Of a stretch of DNA of 64,000 nt, positions 17,706 through 26,770 are shown in pieces. Made by a program: the position numbers and the translations under genes. How positions within the stretch are numbered: position 1 is the first letter of the stretch; the number at the start of each line of letters is the position of its first letter. The DNA comes from Candidatus Heimdallarchaeum endolithica (lineage in GTDB: Archaea; Asgardarchaeota; Heimdallarchaeia; Heimdallarchaeales; Heimdallarchaeaceae). The notes below the pieces were generated by a model. It worked only from the letters and a program-made list of their open reading frames with translations, was not told where the DNA came from and made no database searches. The stretch spans positions 2,009,943 to 2,073,942 of the forward strand of contig CP084167.1 of assembly GCA_021513715.1 (NCBI GenBank), in the 5' to 3' direction.

Positions 17706-19517
17706 TTATTCAAAAGAAATTGAATTTGTCAAGTTTTTTGCTAAATTTAAAACTTGAACCGCTGTTTGCTCATCTACTTTAAGTAATTTCATTATTTCAT
17801 CAATAGATGCAGCCCCTATATCCTGTAAATTATCGAAATAGGTGTTTAACAATACAGCTTTTTTTGGTCCTATTCCCTTTATTTGTTCAAACACAGAACG
17901 ACCTAATTTTCTTGTTCTCAGTTGTTTTGAGTATTGAATGGCAAAACGGTGAGCTTCATCTCTTATTCGTTGAAGAAGTTTCAACACTTCAGATTCTCTT
18001 GGAAGAACTACAGGATTTGTATCCCATGGAACAAAAAGTTCTTCCTCTTTCTTTGCTATTGAAACCAAGGGTAAGTCCAACTTTAATTCTTTTAATACTT
18101 TAACTGCAACATTAAGTTGGCCTTTTCCTCCATCAAGTAAAATTAGATCAGGTTGTGGTTCTTCAAAATCATTATAATTTGAATAATGTCTTTTTAACAC
18201 TTCATGCATCATAGCATAGTCATTTGGGTCAGTATATTCTTTTCTTATTTTAAATCGTTTATAAAATCTTTTTTCAGGTTTCCCATTCTTGAACACAACA
18301 CATGAGCCGGTTGAGTGTTTTCCTCCAAGAGTAGAAATGTCATATCCGTGTATAATTATTGGGAGTTTAGGAAGTTTTAGAATTACTTTCATATCTTCCA
18401 ATACGTTTTTGATGTTTTTCTCACGAGTTTTTGAGGTAAAATAACGTGCAATCTCGTTAAAAGCGTTTCTTTTTGCTATAGTATATACATCTTTCAATAT
18501 TTTACTATCAGGAGTAATTAGTTTTATCTTTAGATCATTTTGGGTTTTTTTAATGAAAACCTCATCTACAACTAAACGGTCTATCTCAGAAGGATCAGTA
18601 CCTATTAAAGACAATAAATTAGAGAGAGAAAAATTTTTACTTCTTGCTTCAAGAACAATAGAATCTGAGATTATGCGATTAATTCTTTTATTTTTAATTT
18701 CAATTTTACAGAAGGATAACACTTCTTGCTCTTCTCTGGTTGCTATTACAACCATATCATCCACGTCAAAATTGTTTTCTTTCTGAATCGAAACTATTTT
18801 TCTAACAGAATTTATTAAATCACGTAGAACTGCAGCACGTTCAAAATTTTCTTTTTTTCCTTCTTCCCACATCTCCTTTTCCAAAGAATCTAGAAGTGCG
18901 CCCACATTTCCTTCTAGAAAGTTTATCACATTTTCAACTATCTGATTATATTTCTCTGAGCTCACACTCTTATCACAAGCAATACATTGACCTAGTCTTT
19001 TACGCATACATCGGTTTACACTTTTCTTTTCTCTATACTTGTATAATTTTTCACCACAATTAGCTATAGGAAATAGTTTCAAAACTAGTTTTACTGTATC
19101 CCTTAGTTTCCTGTCGTATCCATAAGGACCAAAATAGATGCTCCCTTCTACGTGAGGGTCTGTTTCTCTTACTACATATAATTGAGGAAATGGTTCCTCT
19201 TTACTAATACGGATAAGGAGAGAGGATTTATCATCCTTACTTCTAACATTTAGTTTAGGTTTAATATCTTTAATCAATCTCCTTTCAAGCAATATAGCTT
19301 CTGTTTCTGTTCTTGTTTCCAAAAAATCTATATTGTAAGCTTGTTCTTGAATCGCTCGTTCTTTCTTTATTTCTAAAGATGTTTCAGAAAAATGTTGTTT
19401 AACTCTATCTTTTAGATTTTTAGCTTTTCCGATATAGATCACATTTCCCTCTGAATCTTTGATCAAATATACACCAGGACCAGTAGGTAATCTTTCTATA
19501 TCAGAAACAATATTCAT
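17706..19517 (-). CDS. uvrC: UvrABC excision nuclease subunit C
   Basis: Dual-incision nuclease of nucleotide excision repair. The GIY-YIG domain is at the N-terminus (GPGVYLIKDSEGNVIYIGKA, residues 14-33), followed by a cysteine cluster (CMRKRLGQCIACD), the UVR motif around 210-235, an RNase H-like domain with LLDGGKGQLNVA, and helix-hairpin-helix repeats at the C-terminus (FEQIKGIGPKKA). Length (603 aa) is normal. The ATG overlaps the uvrB stop by 4 bp, so they form an operon. UvrBC are of bacterial origin in archaea; UvrA is not in the window. Confidence 0.95.
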   Translation of the reverse strand: MNIVSDIERLPTGPGVYLIKDSEGNVIYIGKAKNLKDRVKQHFSETSLEIKKERAIQEQAYNIDFLETRTETEAILLERRLIKDIKPKLNVRSKDDKSSLLIRISKEEPFPQLYVVRETDPHVEGSIYFGPYGYDRKLRDTVKLVLKLFPIANCGEKLYKYREKKSVNRCMRKRLGQCIACDKSVSSEKYNQIVENVINFLEGNVGALLDSLEKEMWEEGKKENFERAAVLRDLINSVRKIVSIQKENNFDVDDMVVIATREEQEVLSFCKIEIKNKRINRIISDSIVLEARSKNFSLSNLLSLIGTDPSEIDRLVVDEVFIKKTQNDLKIKLITPDSKILKDVYTIAKRNAFNEIARYFTSKTREKNIKNVLEDMKVILKLPKLPIIIHGYDISTLGGKHSTGSCVVFKNGKPEKRFYKRFKIRKEYTDPNDYAMMHEVLKRHYSNYNDFEEPQPDLILLDGGKGQLNVAVKVLKELKLDLPLVSIAKKEEELFVPWDTNPVVLPRESEVLKLLQRIRDEAHRFAIQYSKQLRTRKLGRSVFEQIKGIGPKKAVLLNTYFDNLQDIGAASIDEIMKLLKVDEQTAVQVLNLAKNLTNSISFE

Positions 19518-21496
19518 ATTCTATCAACCTGCTTCTCAATTTCACGTATCTTATCTCGGTAAATAGCAGCTTTTTCAAATTCTAAGTTAGCAGCAGCTTC
19601 TGCCATTTTCTCTTTTAGTTCATTGATAATAACCATTATCTCTTCTACTGTAAGTTCACTTCTATCAATAGTTATCTCTTCTTCTTCCTCCTTTTGAGAC
19701 ACTTGCATTAAAGTTTCTACTATGGATTTCACTTCTTTCTTTATTGTTTGAGGGTTAATTCCATGTTTTCGATTATATTCTATCTGTATTCTTCTTCGTC
19801 TGTTATTCTCAAATATAGCTTCTTTCATAGAATCTGTAATTTTATCAGCATACAAAATAACACTCCCGCTAACGTTTCTACTTGCTCTACCCATTAATTG
19901 AATTAGAGAGCTTTTAGATCTTAGAAAACCTTCTTTATCTGCATCAAGAATAGCGACTAACCCTACTTCCGGAAGGTCTAGTCCTTCACGAAGAAGATTA
20001 ATCCCAACTATGACATCATACTTTCCGATTCTTAAGTCCCTTAATATGTTTATTCTGTCTAATGTATCTACTTCATGATGTAAATAGACAGAGTTGATTC
20101 CGTTATCAATTAAATAATCCGAAAGCATCTCAGCGTTGTCTTTTGTTAATGTGGTAACAAGTACTCTATCGCCCTTCCTAACTTGTTTTTTTATTTCTCC
20201 TAATAGGTCATCTATTTGCCCTTCTGTTTTTCTTACTTCAATTTTAGGATCTACAAGCCCCGTGGGTCTAATAATCTGCTCCACTATCTGTTCAGAGTGC
20301 TCAATTTCATAAGGCCCGGGAGTTGCACTAGTAAAGATGACTTTTTTCATATATTTCTTAAATTCATCAAATTTTAAAGGTCTATTATCAAAAGCGCTAG
20401 GTAATCTAAAACCATAATCCACTAGATTCTTCTTTCGAGAATAGTCTCCACCAAACATTCCTTTTATTTGTGGAATAGTAAGATGACTCTCATCAATTAC
20501 CAAAAGAAAATCATCAGGCATATGATCCATCAGAGTATAAGGAGGTTCTCCTTTTTTTCTTCTGTCTAAATGACGAGAATAATTTTCAATTCCAGGACAA
20601 TATTTTGTCTCTCTTAGTAATTCTAGATCATATTTCGTCCGTTGTTTGAGCCTTTGGTATTCAACAAGTTTACCTTGACTTTTTAATTCAGCCAATCGTT
20701 CTTCCAGCTCTTGTTCTATATCAGCTAAAGCTTGGTCAAATAAATTATCACGAGTAAGATAATGTGTGCCAGGATAAAAAGTGAGTTCTTGGAATTCACG
20801 AACTTGGTTATATGTAACAGGATCTCTGGAAGTTAATCTTTCTATTTCATCTCCGAAAAATTCTACACGATAAATATAATCTCCATACTGAGGAAAAATG
20901 TCGATAGTGTCTCCCCGAACCCTAAATTTTCCTCTAGTTAGATTAATATCGTTACGTTCATATCGGTTATTGATGAGTTGTGACATTAACTTTTCTCTAT
21001 CAAATTCTTGTCCAACAACAAGCTCTAAACGCTTTGCTCGATAGATTGCAGGGTCTCCAATACCATAAATACAACTAACAGAAGCAACAACTATCACGTC
21101 ATCGCGAGTAGCTAATGCTTCGGTGGCAGAATGGCGTAAGCGTTCAATTTCTTCGTTAATATCAAAATCTTTCTCAATAAGAAGATCCTTGGAAGGAAGA
21201 TAAGCTTCAGGTTGATAATAATCATAAAAACTAACAAAATACTCAACACGAGCTGAAGGAAAAAGAACTTTAAACTCACCATAAAGTTGAGCAGCGAGAG
21301 TTTTGTTAGGGGCAATAACCAAAGTGGGAAGTTTAAGACGGTCAATGACCCATGCTATGCTGTCAGTCTTGCCACTGCCTGTGGTACCTAAAAGTGTCTG
21401 TAGTTTGTACCCTTTTTTTATTCCTTCTACTAATTGCTCAATTGCTTTTGGTTGGTCTCCTTTAGGAGTAAAAGGAGTTTCGATATTTAATGGCAT
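19514..21496 (-). CDS. uvrB: UvrABC excision nuclease subunit B
   Basis: DNA-damage-verifying helicase-like subunit. Walker A is GTTGSGKT (residues 37-44). The beta-hairpin region FVSFYDYYQPEAYLP, the Walker B DESH box (VIDESHLTIPQI), the helicase motifs GINLLREGLDLPEVG and QLMGRASRN, and the C-terminal UVR motif that contacts UvrC (last 35 residues) are all present. Length 660 aa is normal. First gene of the uvrB-uvrC operon, transcribed away from the repeat and TnpB element upstream. Confidence 0.96.
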   Translation of the reverse strand: MPLNIETPFTPKGDQPKAIEQLVEGIKKGYKLQTLLGTTGSGKTDSIAWVIDRLKLPTLVIAPNKTLAAQLYGEFKVLFPSARVEYFVSFYDYYQPEAYLPSKDLLIEKDFDINEEIERLRHSATEALATRDDVIVVASVSCIYGIGDPAIYRAKRLELVVGQEFDREKLMSQLINNRYERNDINLTRGKFRVRGDTIDIFPQYGDYIYRVEFFGDEIERLTSRDPVTYNQVREFQELTFYPGTHYLTRDNLFDQALADIEQELEERLAELKSQGKLVEYQRLKQRTKYDLELLRETKYCPGIENYSRHLDRRKKGEPPYTLMDHMPDDFLLVIDESHLTIPQIKGMFGGDYSRKKNLVDYGFRLPSAFDNRPLKFDEFKKYMKKVIFTSATPGPYEIEHSEQIVEQIIRPTGLVDPKIEVRKTEGQIDDLLGEIKKQVRKGDRVLVTTLTKDNAEMLSDYLIDNGINSVYLHHEVDTLDRINILRDLRIGKYDVIVGINLLREGLDLPEVGLVAILDADKEGFLRSKSSLIQLMGRASRNVSGSVILYADKITDSMKEAIFENNRRRRIQIEYNRKHGINPQTIKKEVKSIVETLMQVSQKEEEEEITIDRSELTVEEIMVIINELKEKMAEAAANLEFEKAAIYRDKIREIEKQVDRI

Positions 21497-21568
21497 CTAT
21501 ATTATCATCCCTTTTTATTTGAAAAATATATTTATTGATTCAGAATTATTTACATTATAAACTAATTT

Positions 21569-21750
21569 ATGATTTACTTTTTTACGTAAAGTTTTTCGCA
21601 CTCTGTCTTGCAAGAGAGGAAACAAGTAAAAGTTTAATCTCTTGAACTCAACCAAGCCATACAATGCTATGAAGGGGTTGAGACAGACATCATACACGAA
21701 GCGTGGGAATCATAAAGAAGAAAAGAAAGTTTTTCTTTCTTTTCTTCACT
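21569..21750 (-). repeat. Structured repeat, copy A, at the 3' side of tnpB (candidate omega-RNA / element right end)
   Basis: 182 bp that match, in opposite orientation, the copy at 42973-43149. Read on the minus strand it forms a purine/pyrimidine hairpin, a CACG-CTT-CGTG hairpin, and a three-way junction: outer CTGT/ACAG, with inner stems CTCAACC/GGTTGAG and CAAGAGA/TCTCTTG. Differences between the copies fall mostly in the loops, as expected for a conserved RNA. It lies directly downstream of tnpB, where the omega-RNA and right end of IS200/IS605-type elements occur. This stretch also fills most of the 329-bp gap between uvrB and tnpB. Confidence 0.6.
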
Positions 21751-21825
21751 CCACGAGAGACAAAAAAGAAAGAGAGAAAACTAACTCTAACACAAGAGGA
21801 GAGAATTAGTCCTTTCCTTTTTTGT

Positions 21826-23277
21826 CTACTGGGGCTGCAACCAATGGCTGAGTCCTAGGCAAACAGTGAAATGAGTAGAACTGTATCGCTGACCAGTGAG
21901 GTAATCAGTAATAGTTGTTCCTCGAGGACGAAAAAGAGCACCAAGGAACTTAAGAGCGATATTTATTGCTCCTGTGAGGTCAGAGTGGAAAGTGTAGTTG
22001 CAAGAGGGGCAATGGACTAAACCTCTAACGGGACGGATAACTTTCCTCCCACAACGAGCACAGTGAGAAGATGTTCCTCTTTCCTCCACAGTTAATATTC
22101 GGTGAGGTTCAAAACCTCGAAGTATCAATGCCCGACGGAGAAGAGTAAGAACAAGGTAAAAATTCCATTGATGAAGTTTCCTGCGAAAATTACGAGTACT
22201 TTTACCTTTTCCTTTCTCCTCACGAACATGTTTAGGGTAACCTACAACGACGAAAAGGTCATACACTTGTGCATAAGTTTCTATCGTATGCACAACTTCA
22301 CTTATAAATTGGTGAATATAGGCTCGTTTAACGTTTTTATATCTTCTTCGGAGAAGACCGAGAAAACGGTAAAGTTGGTGTTTTTTACCCGACTGGTCGT
22401 TTAAAGCTGCTTTCCTCTGAAGACGGGAAAGTTTGAGTTTATATCTATGATTGACTCTATTCCACTGTTTGGTATACCAGAACTTTATCTCTTTGTTTGT
22501 TAATTTCTTTTTAGGGGTCAGTAACACTCCTGCAGCAGGAATGTTTATCCCTAGATCTATTCCCAGCACAGCTGGAGGAAGAGAAGAAGAATTATCTTCT
22601 TTAGTAGGATAAAAGGAAGAAGGAAGAACTCTTAGTTGGAAATACACCCACCACTCACGTGTAGAACGTTTATATCTTAGTTCTAAACTTTTTATTCTTC
22701 CTTTCTTTAACTCTTTCTGGTGGAAAGTGCTCATCTCTAAAGGTAACCATAGTTTCTGGTGGTAAGGGGTGTTTCTTTTCCACGTATCCAACGAGTCTCT
22801 TATCCCCACCCACCAACGAGTGAGAGTGTTATTCTTCTCTTTAGGTAAATGAACGAGAATGAACCTCTTTGCATTAATTAGTTGTCTTCTCGCTCTCTTT
22901 ATTGGAGGACGAGTAGGACTGGGTCTATACCCTTGCTCATATAGTTGAACAGCTATATCTCTACATTCTTGGAATTCATTGTGAGAACAATAAGGGAACA
23001 TTTTCTTAAGATCGTGAGGAACAGTCTTTCTTCTCTCTTTTTCTTTAACTTTTGAAGTCGTTAGCGTCAGTTCATCTAATTTTCCTCTATGTACTCTTAT
23101 TTTCCCTTTTTTAGTTTTAGCACATATTTTTCTTCTATTGTGGTGTATTATTCTCACATACTTTTCTATTATCCTCGTGTCTCTCCCCGTTATTCTCCTT
23201 AACCTTTCCTTCTTCCTCGTCGTCAATACCTCCTTCTTTATTCTCACTTTCAAGGTTTTGACGACGTCCTCCACCAT
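21826..23277 (-). CDS. tnpB: TnpB-like RNA-guided nuclease, RuvC-II glutamate replaced
   Basis: 483 aa, cytosolic, OrfB/TnpB family. The N-terminal two thirds form a basic RNA/DNA-binding part; the RuvC core starts with D241 (GIDLGINIPAAG), and the zinc finger is C406-x2-C409...C423-x2-C426 with RuvC-III D433 (HSDLTGAINIA). The canonical RuvC-II glutamate is missing: the strand reads FVVVGYPKHV, with G346 in its place. E398/E399 just before the finger (TVEERGTSSHCARC) could supply it, as reported for some TnpB lineages. Family members cut DNA beside a guide matching omega-RNA. The long N-terminus and higher GC than neighbours suggest transfer. Confidence 0.88.
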   Translation of the reverse strand: MVEDVVKTLKVRIKKEVLTTRKKERLRRITGRDTRIIEKYVRIIHHNRRKICAKTKKGKIRVHRGKLDELTLTTSKVKEKERRKTVPHDLKKMFPYCSHNEFQECRDIAVQLYEQGYRPSPTRPPIKRARRQLINAKRFILVHLPKEKNNTLTRWWVGIRDSLDTWKRNTPYHQKLWLPLEMSTFHQKELKKGRIKSLELRYKRSTREWWVYFQLRVLPSSFYPTKEDNSSSLPPAVLGIDLGINIPAAGVLLTPKKKLTNKEIKFWYTKQWNRVNHRYKLKLSRLQRKAALNDQSGKKHQLYRFLGLLRRRYKNVKRAYIHQFISEVVHTIETYAQVYDLFVVVGYPKHVREEKGKGKSTRNFRRKLHQWNFYLVLTLLRRALILRGFEPHRILTVEERGTSSHCARCGRKVIRPVRGLVHCPSCNYTFHSDLTGAINIALKFLGALFRPRGTTITDYLTGQRYSSTHFTVCLGLSHWLQPQ

Positions 23278-23479
23278 CTTTCTCTTTTCTCCTTCTTTCC
23301 TCTTTTTTGTTTCTTCTTCTCTTTTTATTTTACTTTTTTTCCCTATAAAAACCCCTCTCCTTCCTCTCTTCTCTTTTTCCTCTCCTTCTTCCTCAACAAC
23401 TGTAAATTACGTAAAAAATAGAAGCATGTTAGCCCAAAAGATAATAAAATTAATATAAATTAGAGTACATGTCTAAAAT

Positions 23480-23926
23480 GTGAGTTTGGGTAATAACAAT
23501 CAGGATGAAACGATTTTTCTTTCTCTTGAGGGGATTTTGACAATTACCTTAATTGGATTATATTTGTTTTTGTACATCAGATATACTCCCACTGTATTAT
23601 GCATTATATACCCAATAGAAATAACTTATATCTTGTTCTTTTCTATTACAACACTATTAGCTCTGTCTAATACCTATAATATCACTATCTACCTTTGGAA
23701 ATTTAGTAAAATCGTATCAAACATGTTCATCCTAAGAATAATTAATTTTGTTATTAGTCTAACTTTAACATTAATTTATCTTATTTGGCATAGTAAAGGA
23801 TGTGGAAATTTAAGAACAATACAGCTATTACTCGTTAAATTGATACCTTTCTGTATTGGTTCTCTGTTTCCTATTCTACTTTTACTGCTAATTAAAGAGA
23901 TCCTTGCACATAAAAATAAGACATGA
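23480..23926 (+). CDS. Small membrane protein of unknown function
   Basis: 148 aa with about four hydrophobic helices (roughly residues 15-33, 38-62, 83-103 and 117-140) and no recognisable domain. The frame begins with GTG at 23480; no ATG is available. It lies between the TnpB element and the repeat array and runs convergent to the five-gene operon beyond. It could be cargo of the element or a host gene. I do not recognise it. Confidence 0.5.
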   Translation: MSLGNNNQDETIFLSLEGILTITLIGLYLFLYIRYTPTVLCIIYPIEITYILFFSITTLLALSNTYNITIYLWKFSKIVSNMFILRIINFVISLTLTLIYLIWHSKGCGNLRTIQLLLVKLIPFCIGSLFPILLLLLIKEILAHKNKT

Positions 23927-24435
23927 AAATATTATTACATTCAAGCTAGGAGAACATTTTTGAGCAATTAGAAAAAAACTAATACAAACATTCTATTTAA
24001 GTTAGTGAAAGTGCTAGAAAGAGAAAGTGCCTATAAACACTCATTTCAGGGTATAGTTGCAGTTTTAACCATTCAGCTTAATAACTCGTTCCAGTGGAAA
24101 TAAAACAATCACCATCTAATAAGGGGTTCTTTACAATAAGAAAGTAACAAATAATAATATACCACCTTTCAATAACGTATATTAGACATCCATAATAAAA
24201 TTAGGAGTTATAAGCTATATTATTCAAGAATATAACATTTTATAAAATAAATTCAAACATTGCAGTAAAATTGCAGTGGAAATTGCAGTAAATCTGCAGA
24301 GAAATTGCAGTAAAAAAGAAATAATGCAAGAATAAAGGTCAAAAGTATAAATGCACATCATGATTTATAAAATATCAAAAAAAGTTGCAGTGAAATTGCA
24401 GTAGACAAGAAGTAAAAAATAGATGGTGATTAAAT
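23927..24435. other. Gene-free stretch between two convergent genes
   Basis: About 509 bp, AT-rich, no supportable ORF. Its last third holds the 11-bp-phased TTGCAG array (24260-24401). A single extra TTGCAG occurs near 24058. Being between two gene 3' ends, it is not an obvious promoter region. Confidence 0.6.
24260..24401 (+). repeat. Direct repeats of TTGCAGTRAAA on an 11-bp pitch
   Basis: The core TTGCAG begins at 24260, 24271, 24283, (CTGCAG at 24294) and 24305, then again at 24385 and 24396. Spacing is 11, 12, 11, 11 and, in the second group, 11 bp, so each core faces the same side of the DNA helix. Most copies continue as GTAAAA or GTGAAA. The 11-bp unit is not a multiple of three and contains no ORF, so the pattern is not coding. 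It looks like an array of protein-binding iterons; the binding protein is unknown. Confidence 0.75.
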
Positions 24436-25185
24436 TCAACTATTTAAAGGAAAATAAAGAGGATAAATTATTTTTGCAAAGTTCTTATAGACTGGAACTC
24501 GATAATCGTATTGTTCAATTAATGAAGTTAATCTGATTATCTCAAATTCTGAATACGGTTTCATTCCTGGAAATTGCTCTGGATCTCCGTAATCTAGGAT
24601 TTTATAGATTACCTCGTCCAATTCATTTAACTCTAAATAAACTTGAATTAATAAGTGGATGTGAGGAGTTAGGAGTTCAACTTTCTTTTCTTCTTCAACT
24701 GAATTAACTATTCGCAATATTGAAAAGATCACTGCTCTTCGTGTGATGTAATCTTTTGAGTAAACCACTTCTTTCAAAGAAGATAAAATGTCAACGTCAT
24801 CAAGATAACCTATTGCTCTAATAGCTGCATATTGTAAATCATAATCACTTTCTTCAATAATTTTTTTGATAAAATCTTTCGAGGAATAGTCTCTTAACTG
24901 TCCCAGGATTTCTAATACAGACAGTTTTGTAGCTAAGGATCTCTTTTCAAGTAATTGATGAAGCTTTAGTAGGATTTCCTCTTTTTTTTCTGGATAAAGA
25001 TTAACGAGTTTAATTATAGTCAATGCTGTAGCGTTTCTTACATTCCAATCCTTGTCACTTAAAAGTGGCAAAAGATTATTGATGTCCTTGTCTTTCCCCT
25101 TCTTTCTTAAAAAAAGAACAGCTTTTAGTCTATCTAAGTCTATTTCGCTTCCTAATTTTTTTATCATTAACCATCTTTTAAACAT
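24436..25185 (-). CDS. HEAT-repeat protein
   Basis: 249 aa made of degenerate alpha-helical HEAT-like repeats, visible as LLSDKDWNVRNATALTIIKL, LEKRSLATKLSVLEILGQL, IIEESDYDLQYAAIRAIGYL and VYSKDYITRRAVIFSILRIV. Such proteins act as protein-binding scaffolds. It is the last gene of the five-gene operon and its ATG overlaps the preceding gene by 8 bp, so it probably works with the ATPase and VWA proteins upstream. Confidence 0.8.
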   Translation of the reverse strand: MFKRWLMIKKLGSEIDLDRLKAVLFLRKKGKDKDINNLLPLLSDKDWNVRNATALTIIKLVNLYPEKKEEILLKLHQLLEKRSLATKLSVLEILGQLRDYSSKDFIKKIIEESDYDLQYAAIRAIGYLDDVDILSSLKEVVYSKDYITRRAVIFSILRIVNSVEEEKKVELLTPHIHLLIQVYLELNELDEVIYKILDYGDPEQFPGMKPYSEFEIIRLTSLIEQYDYRVPVYKNFAKIIYPLYFPLNS

Positions 25186-26770
25186 AGTACATTCCTTCCT
25201 TTATTAGATAACTTATAGCGTTTCTTTGAGGTTGAGAGAGTTTCTTCAAATGTGTATAGTCTACTCGTTCAACTTCCATTTTCTCTTTTTCTTCATCGAG
25301 TTCAGTTTTGTATGCATCCTTTCTTTTCGTTACTTGAACAGCTCTAGTCACAATAGGCAAGTTATAGGGACTAATTGGTTGTTTTCTACTAATTTTATGG
25401 ACAGCAAACAAAGTTGCAACGTGCATACCTCTGATTTTTTTGAAAGCGATAATGTCTGCAAAAGCAGGAAGTATGGTAGCAAAATCTTCACGATATAAAG
25501 CCATGTGATTATGCAAAATAACCAATTGATCTAGTCCCACACCTTCGTTATTGATTTCAAAGACATAAACTTTCTTTTCATCAACAGTTAAATATCCCTT
25601 GAATTCTATTTTTGGGTTATCATCCATCAATTGTCCAAAAGTACTGTATTTCTTTCTATATATCTTTTTGATGTAATTTTCCAGTTGTGTCCAACCATAA
25701 GCATAAACAGACCAAATATCAGTGAAATTGGTAGTTGTTACATGCCAATCCTTTAACACTTTTTCTGAATGAGCTCTTTTTTGTTCAGACACCCAATTTT
25801 TTAGCTCTTGCCAATCGAAAGTCTCAAGAAATTCTAAATCAGTCCTAAAGCTAAACAGTTTATCAAACAATCTTTTTTCAATTTCTTCTGACGAAAGGCT
25901 CTCCTTTTTCTCTTTTTCTATTTGTTCGCTTATAGCCAATTTTAGTTTATCAACTAAGAACAAACTTATTTTTCCAACAGGGGGAGCCATAAAGGGTTTA
26001 AGTTCTTTAGGAAGATTCTTGGGGACCTGTTTATTTTTATTCAAATAATCTAAATGCATCCTTTGAATATAGAATGCAAATCCTTCATCGATTAAATCGT
26101 GGAGATGTTTCTTTCTTGATTCTTTTGCTCTTTCCTTTAGAACCTTAATAACCTCAATTGAAAAGTTGTTGAATAAAGTGTATTTTCTTGCTTCTTCAGG
26201 AGGAGAATAAAAGTCTTGTACTCCAGCCTCAACAAACAATCGTATAACGCTTATTAGATCCTGATAGTACTGCCAAGTCCACATCAACTGTTTGTTTGTT
26301 TCTTCGTTAATTTTGTAAGCATTATTTTGGAATAATTCTTTCAAAATTACATCTAATTGGTATATACGAGATAATTGTCTAGGATTATTGGATTCTGTTT
26401 TTTCATTCATATAGGCATGAGCAAAAGCATGAACTAGCATTATTCTCAAAGTTAATTTCTCTTCCTCTGTCAATTCATAACGAGGTGTTGAAAGATAAAT
26501 TAAAGTAGGTATGCTGTTAAAAACTGTTTCTTTTCCTAACGGCATATATTCATTATTTCTTGCAGATTGTAGATGAACAACTTCTTCAGCAGTTAAGATT
26601 GCTTGGGGAGTTCCTGCACTTTCAATCACCCGATTAACAGAAATATGTAGGTCAGGGTTAAGAAATATTAGTATTCTATAATTCTCTGGTGTTTCTCCTA
26701 CCAGTTCTAAGAAATCTTTTCTTGCTTTTAGATACACATTAATGATATCAGCTAATTCGTCTTTATGCAT
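25178..26770 (-). CDS. Zincin-like protein with altered HExxH (HAFAH), function unknown
   Basis: 530 aa from the ATG at 26768-26770, which has GGGAG upstream; an extension to a TTG at 26803 would overlap the VWA gene by 41 bp. In the first third, the helix LRIMLVHAFAHAYMNE has the form of a zinc-protease active site, but the catalytic glutamate is alanine (H114-A-x-x-H118). About 110 residues later LIDEGFAFY (E229) looks like the third ligand and the E-G-x-A-x-Y signature of gluzincins. The rest is mainly helical. It could be an inactive metallopeptidase acting as a substrate- or partner-binding module. The fold is my inference. Confidence 0.6.
   Translation of the reverse strand: MHKDELADIINVYLKARKDFLELVGETPENYRILIFLNPDLHISVNRVIESAGTPQAILTAEEVVHLQSARNNEYMPLGKETVFNSIPTLIYLSTPRYELTEEEKLTLRIMLVHAFAHAYMNEKTESNNPRQLSRIYQLDVILKELFQNNAYKINEETNKQLMWTWQYYQDLISVIRLFVEAGVQDFYSPPEEARKYTLFNNFSIEVIKVLKERAKESRKKHLHDLIDEGFAFYIQRMHLDYLNKNKQVPKNLPKELKPFMAPPVGKISLFLVDKLKLAISEQIEKEKKESLSSEEIEKRLFDKLFSFRTDLEFLETFDWQELKNWVSEQKRAHSEKVLKDWHVTTTNFTDIWSVYAYGWTQLENYIKKIYRKKYSTFGQLMDDNPKIEFKGYLTVDEKKVYVFEINNEGVGLDQLVILHNHMALYREDFATILPAFADIIAFKKIRGMHVATLFAVHKISRKQPISPYNLPIVTRAVQVTKRKDAYKTELDEEKEKMEVERVDYTHLKKLSQPQRNAISYLIKEGMYYV

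Larger units (their letters stand above)
21569..23418 (-). mobile_element. TnpB-bearing element (IS1341-like, no TnpA)
   Basis: The tnpB gene and its downstream structured end form one unit. A 12-bp inverted repeat, TTTTTTACGTAA at 21578-21589 and TTACGTAAAAAA at 23407-23418, brackets it; the TTACGTAA core is itself palindromic, so this could be chance. No TnpA (Y1 or serine recombinase) gene is nearby, so the element would depend on a recombinase elsewhere or be immobile. The right boundary, near 21569, is inferred from where homology to the second copy ends; the left one is uncertain. Confidence 0.5.

Noticed and set aside
21515..21697. 60-aa ORF within the structured repeat next to tnpB
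   Set aside because: It lies across the repeat's RNA-like helices, is not preserved in an equivalent form in the second copy as far as I can see, and has no domain.
21578..23418. TTACGTAA inverted repeats as proof of a classical DDE transposon
   Set aside because: The core is self-palindromic and short, TnpB-type elements do not need terminal inverted repeats, and no DDE transposase is present between them.
24260..24401. Possible CRISPR array
   Set aside because: Repeats are about 11 bp with almost no spacer and no cas genes are near; the layout is an iteron array, not a CRISPR.
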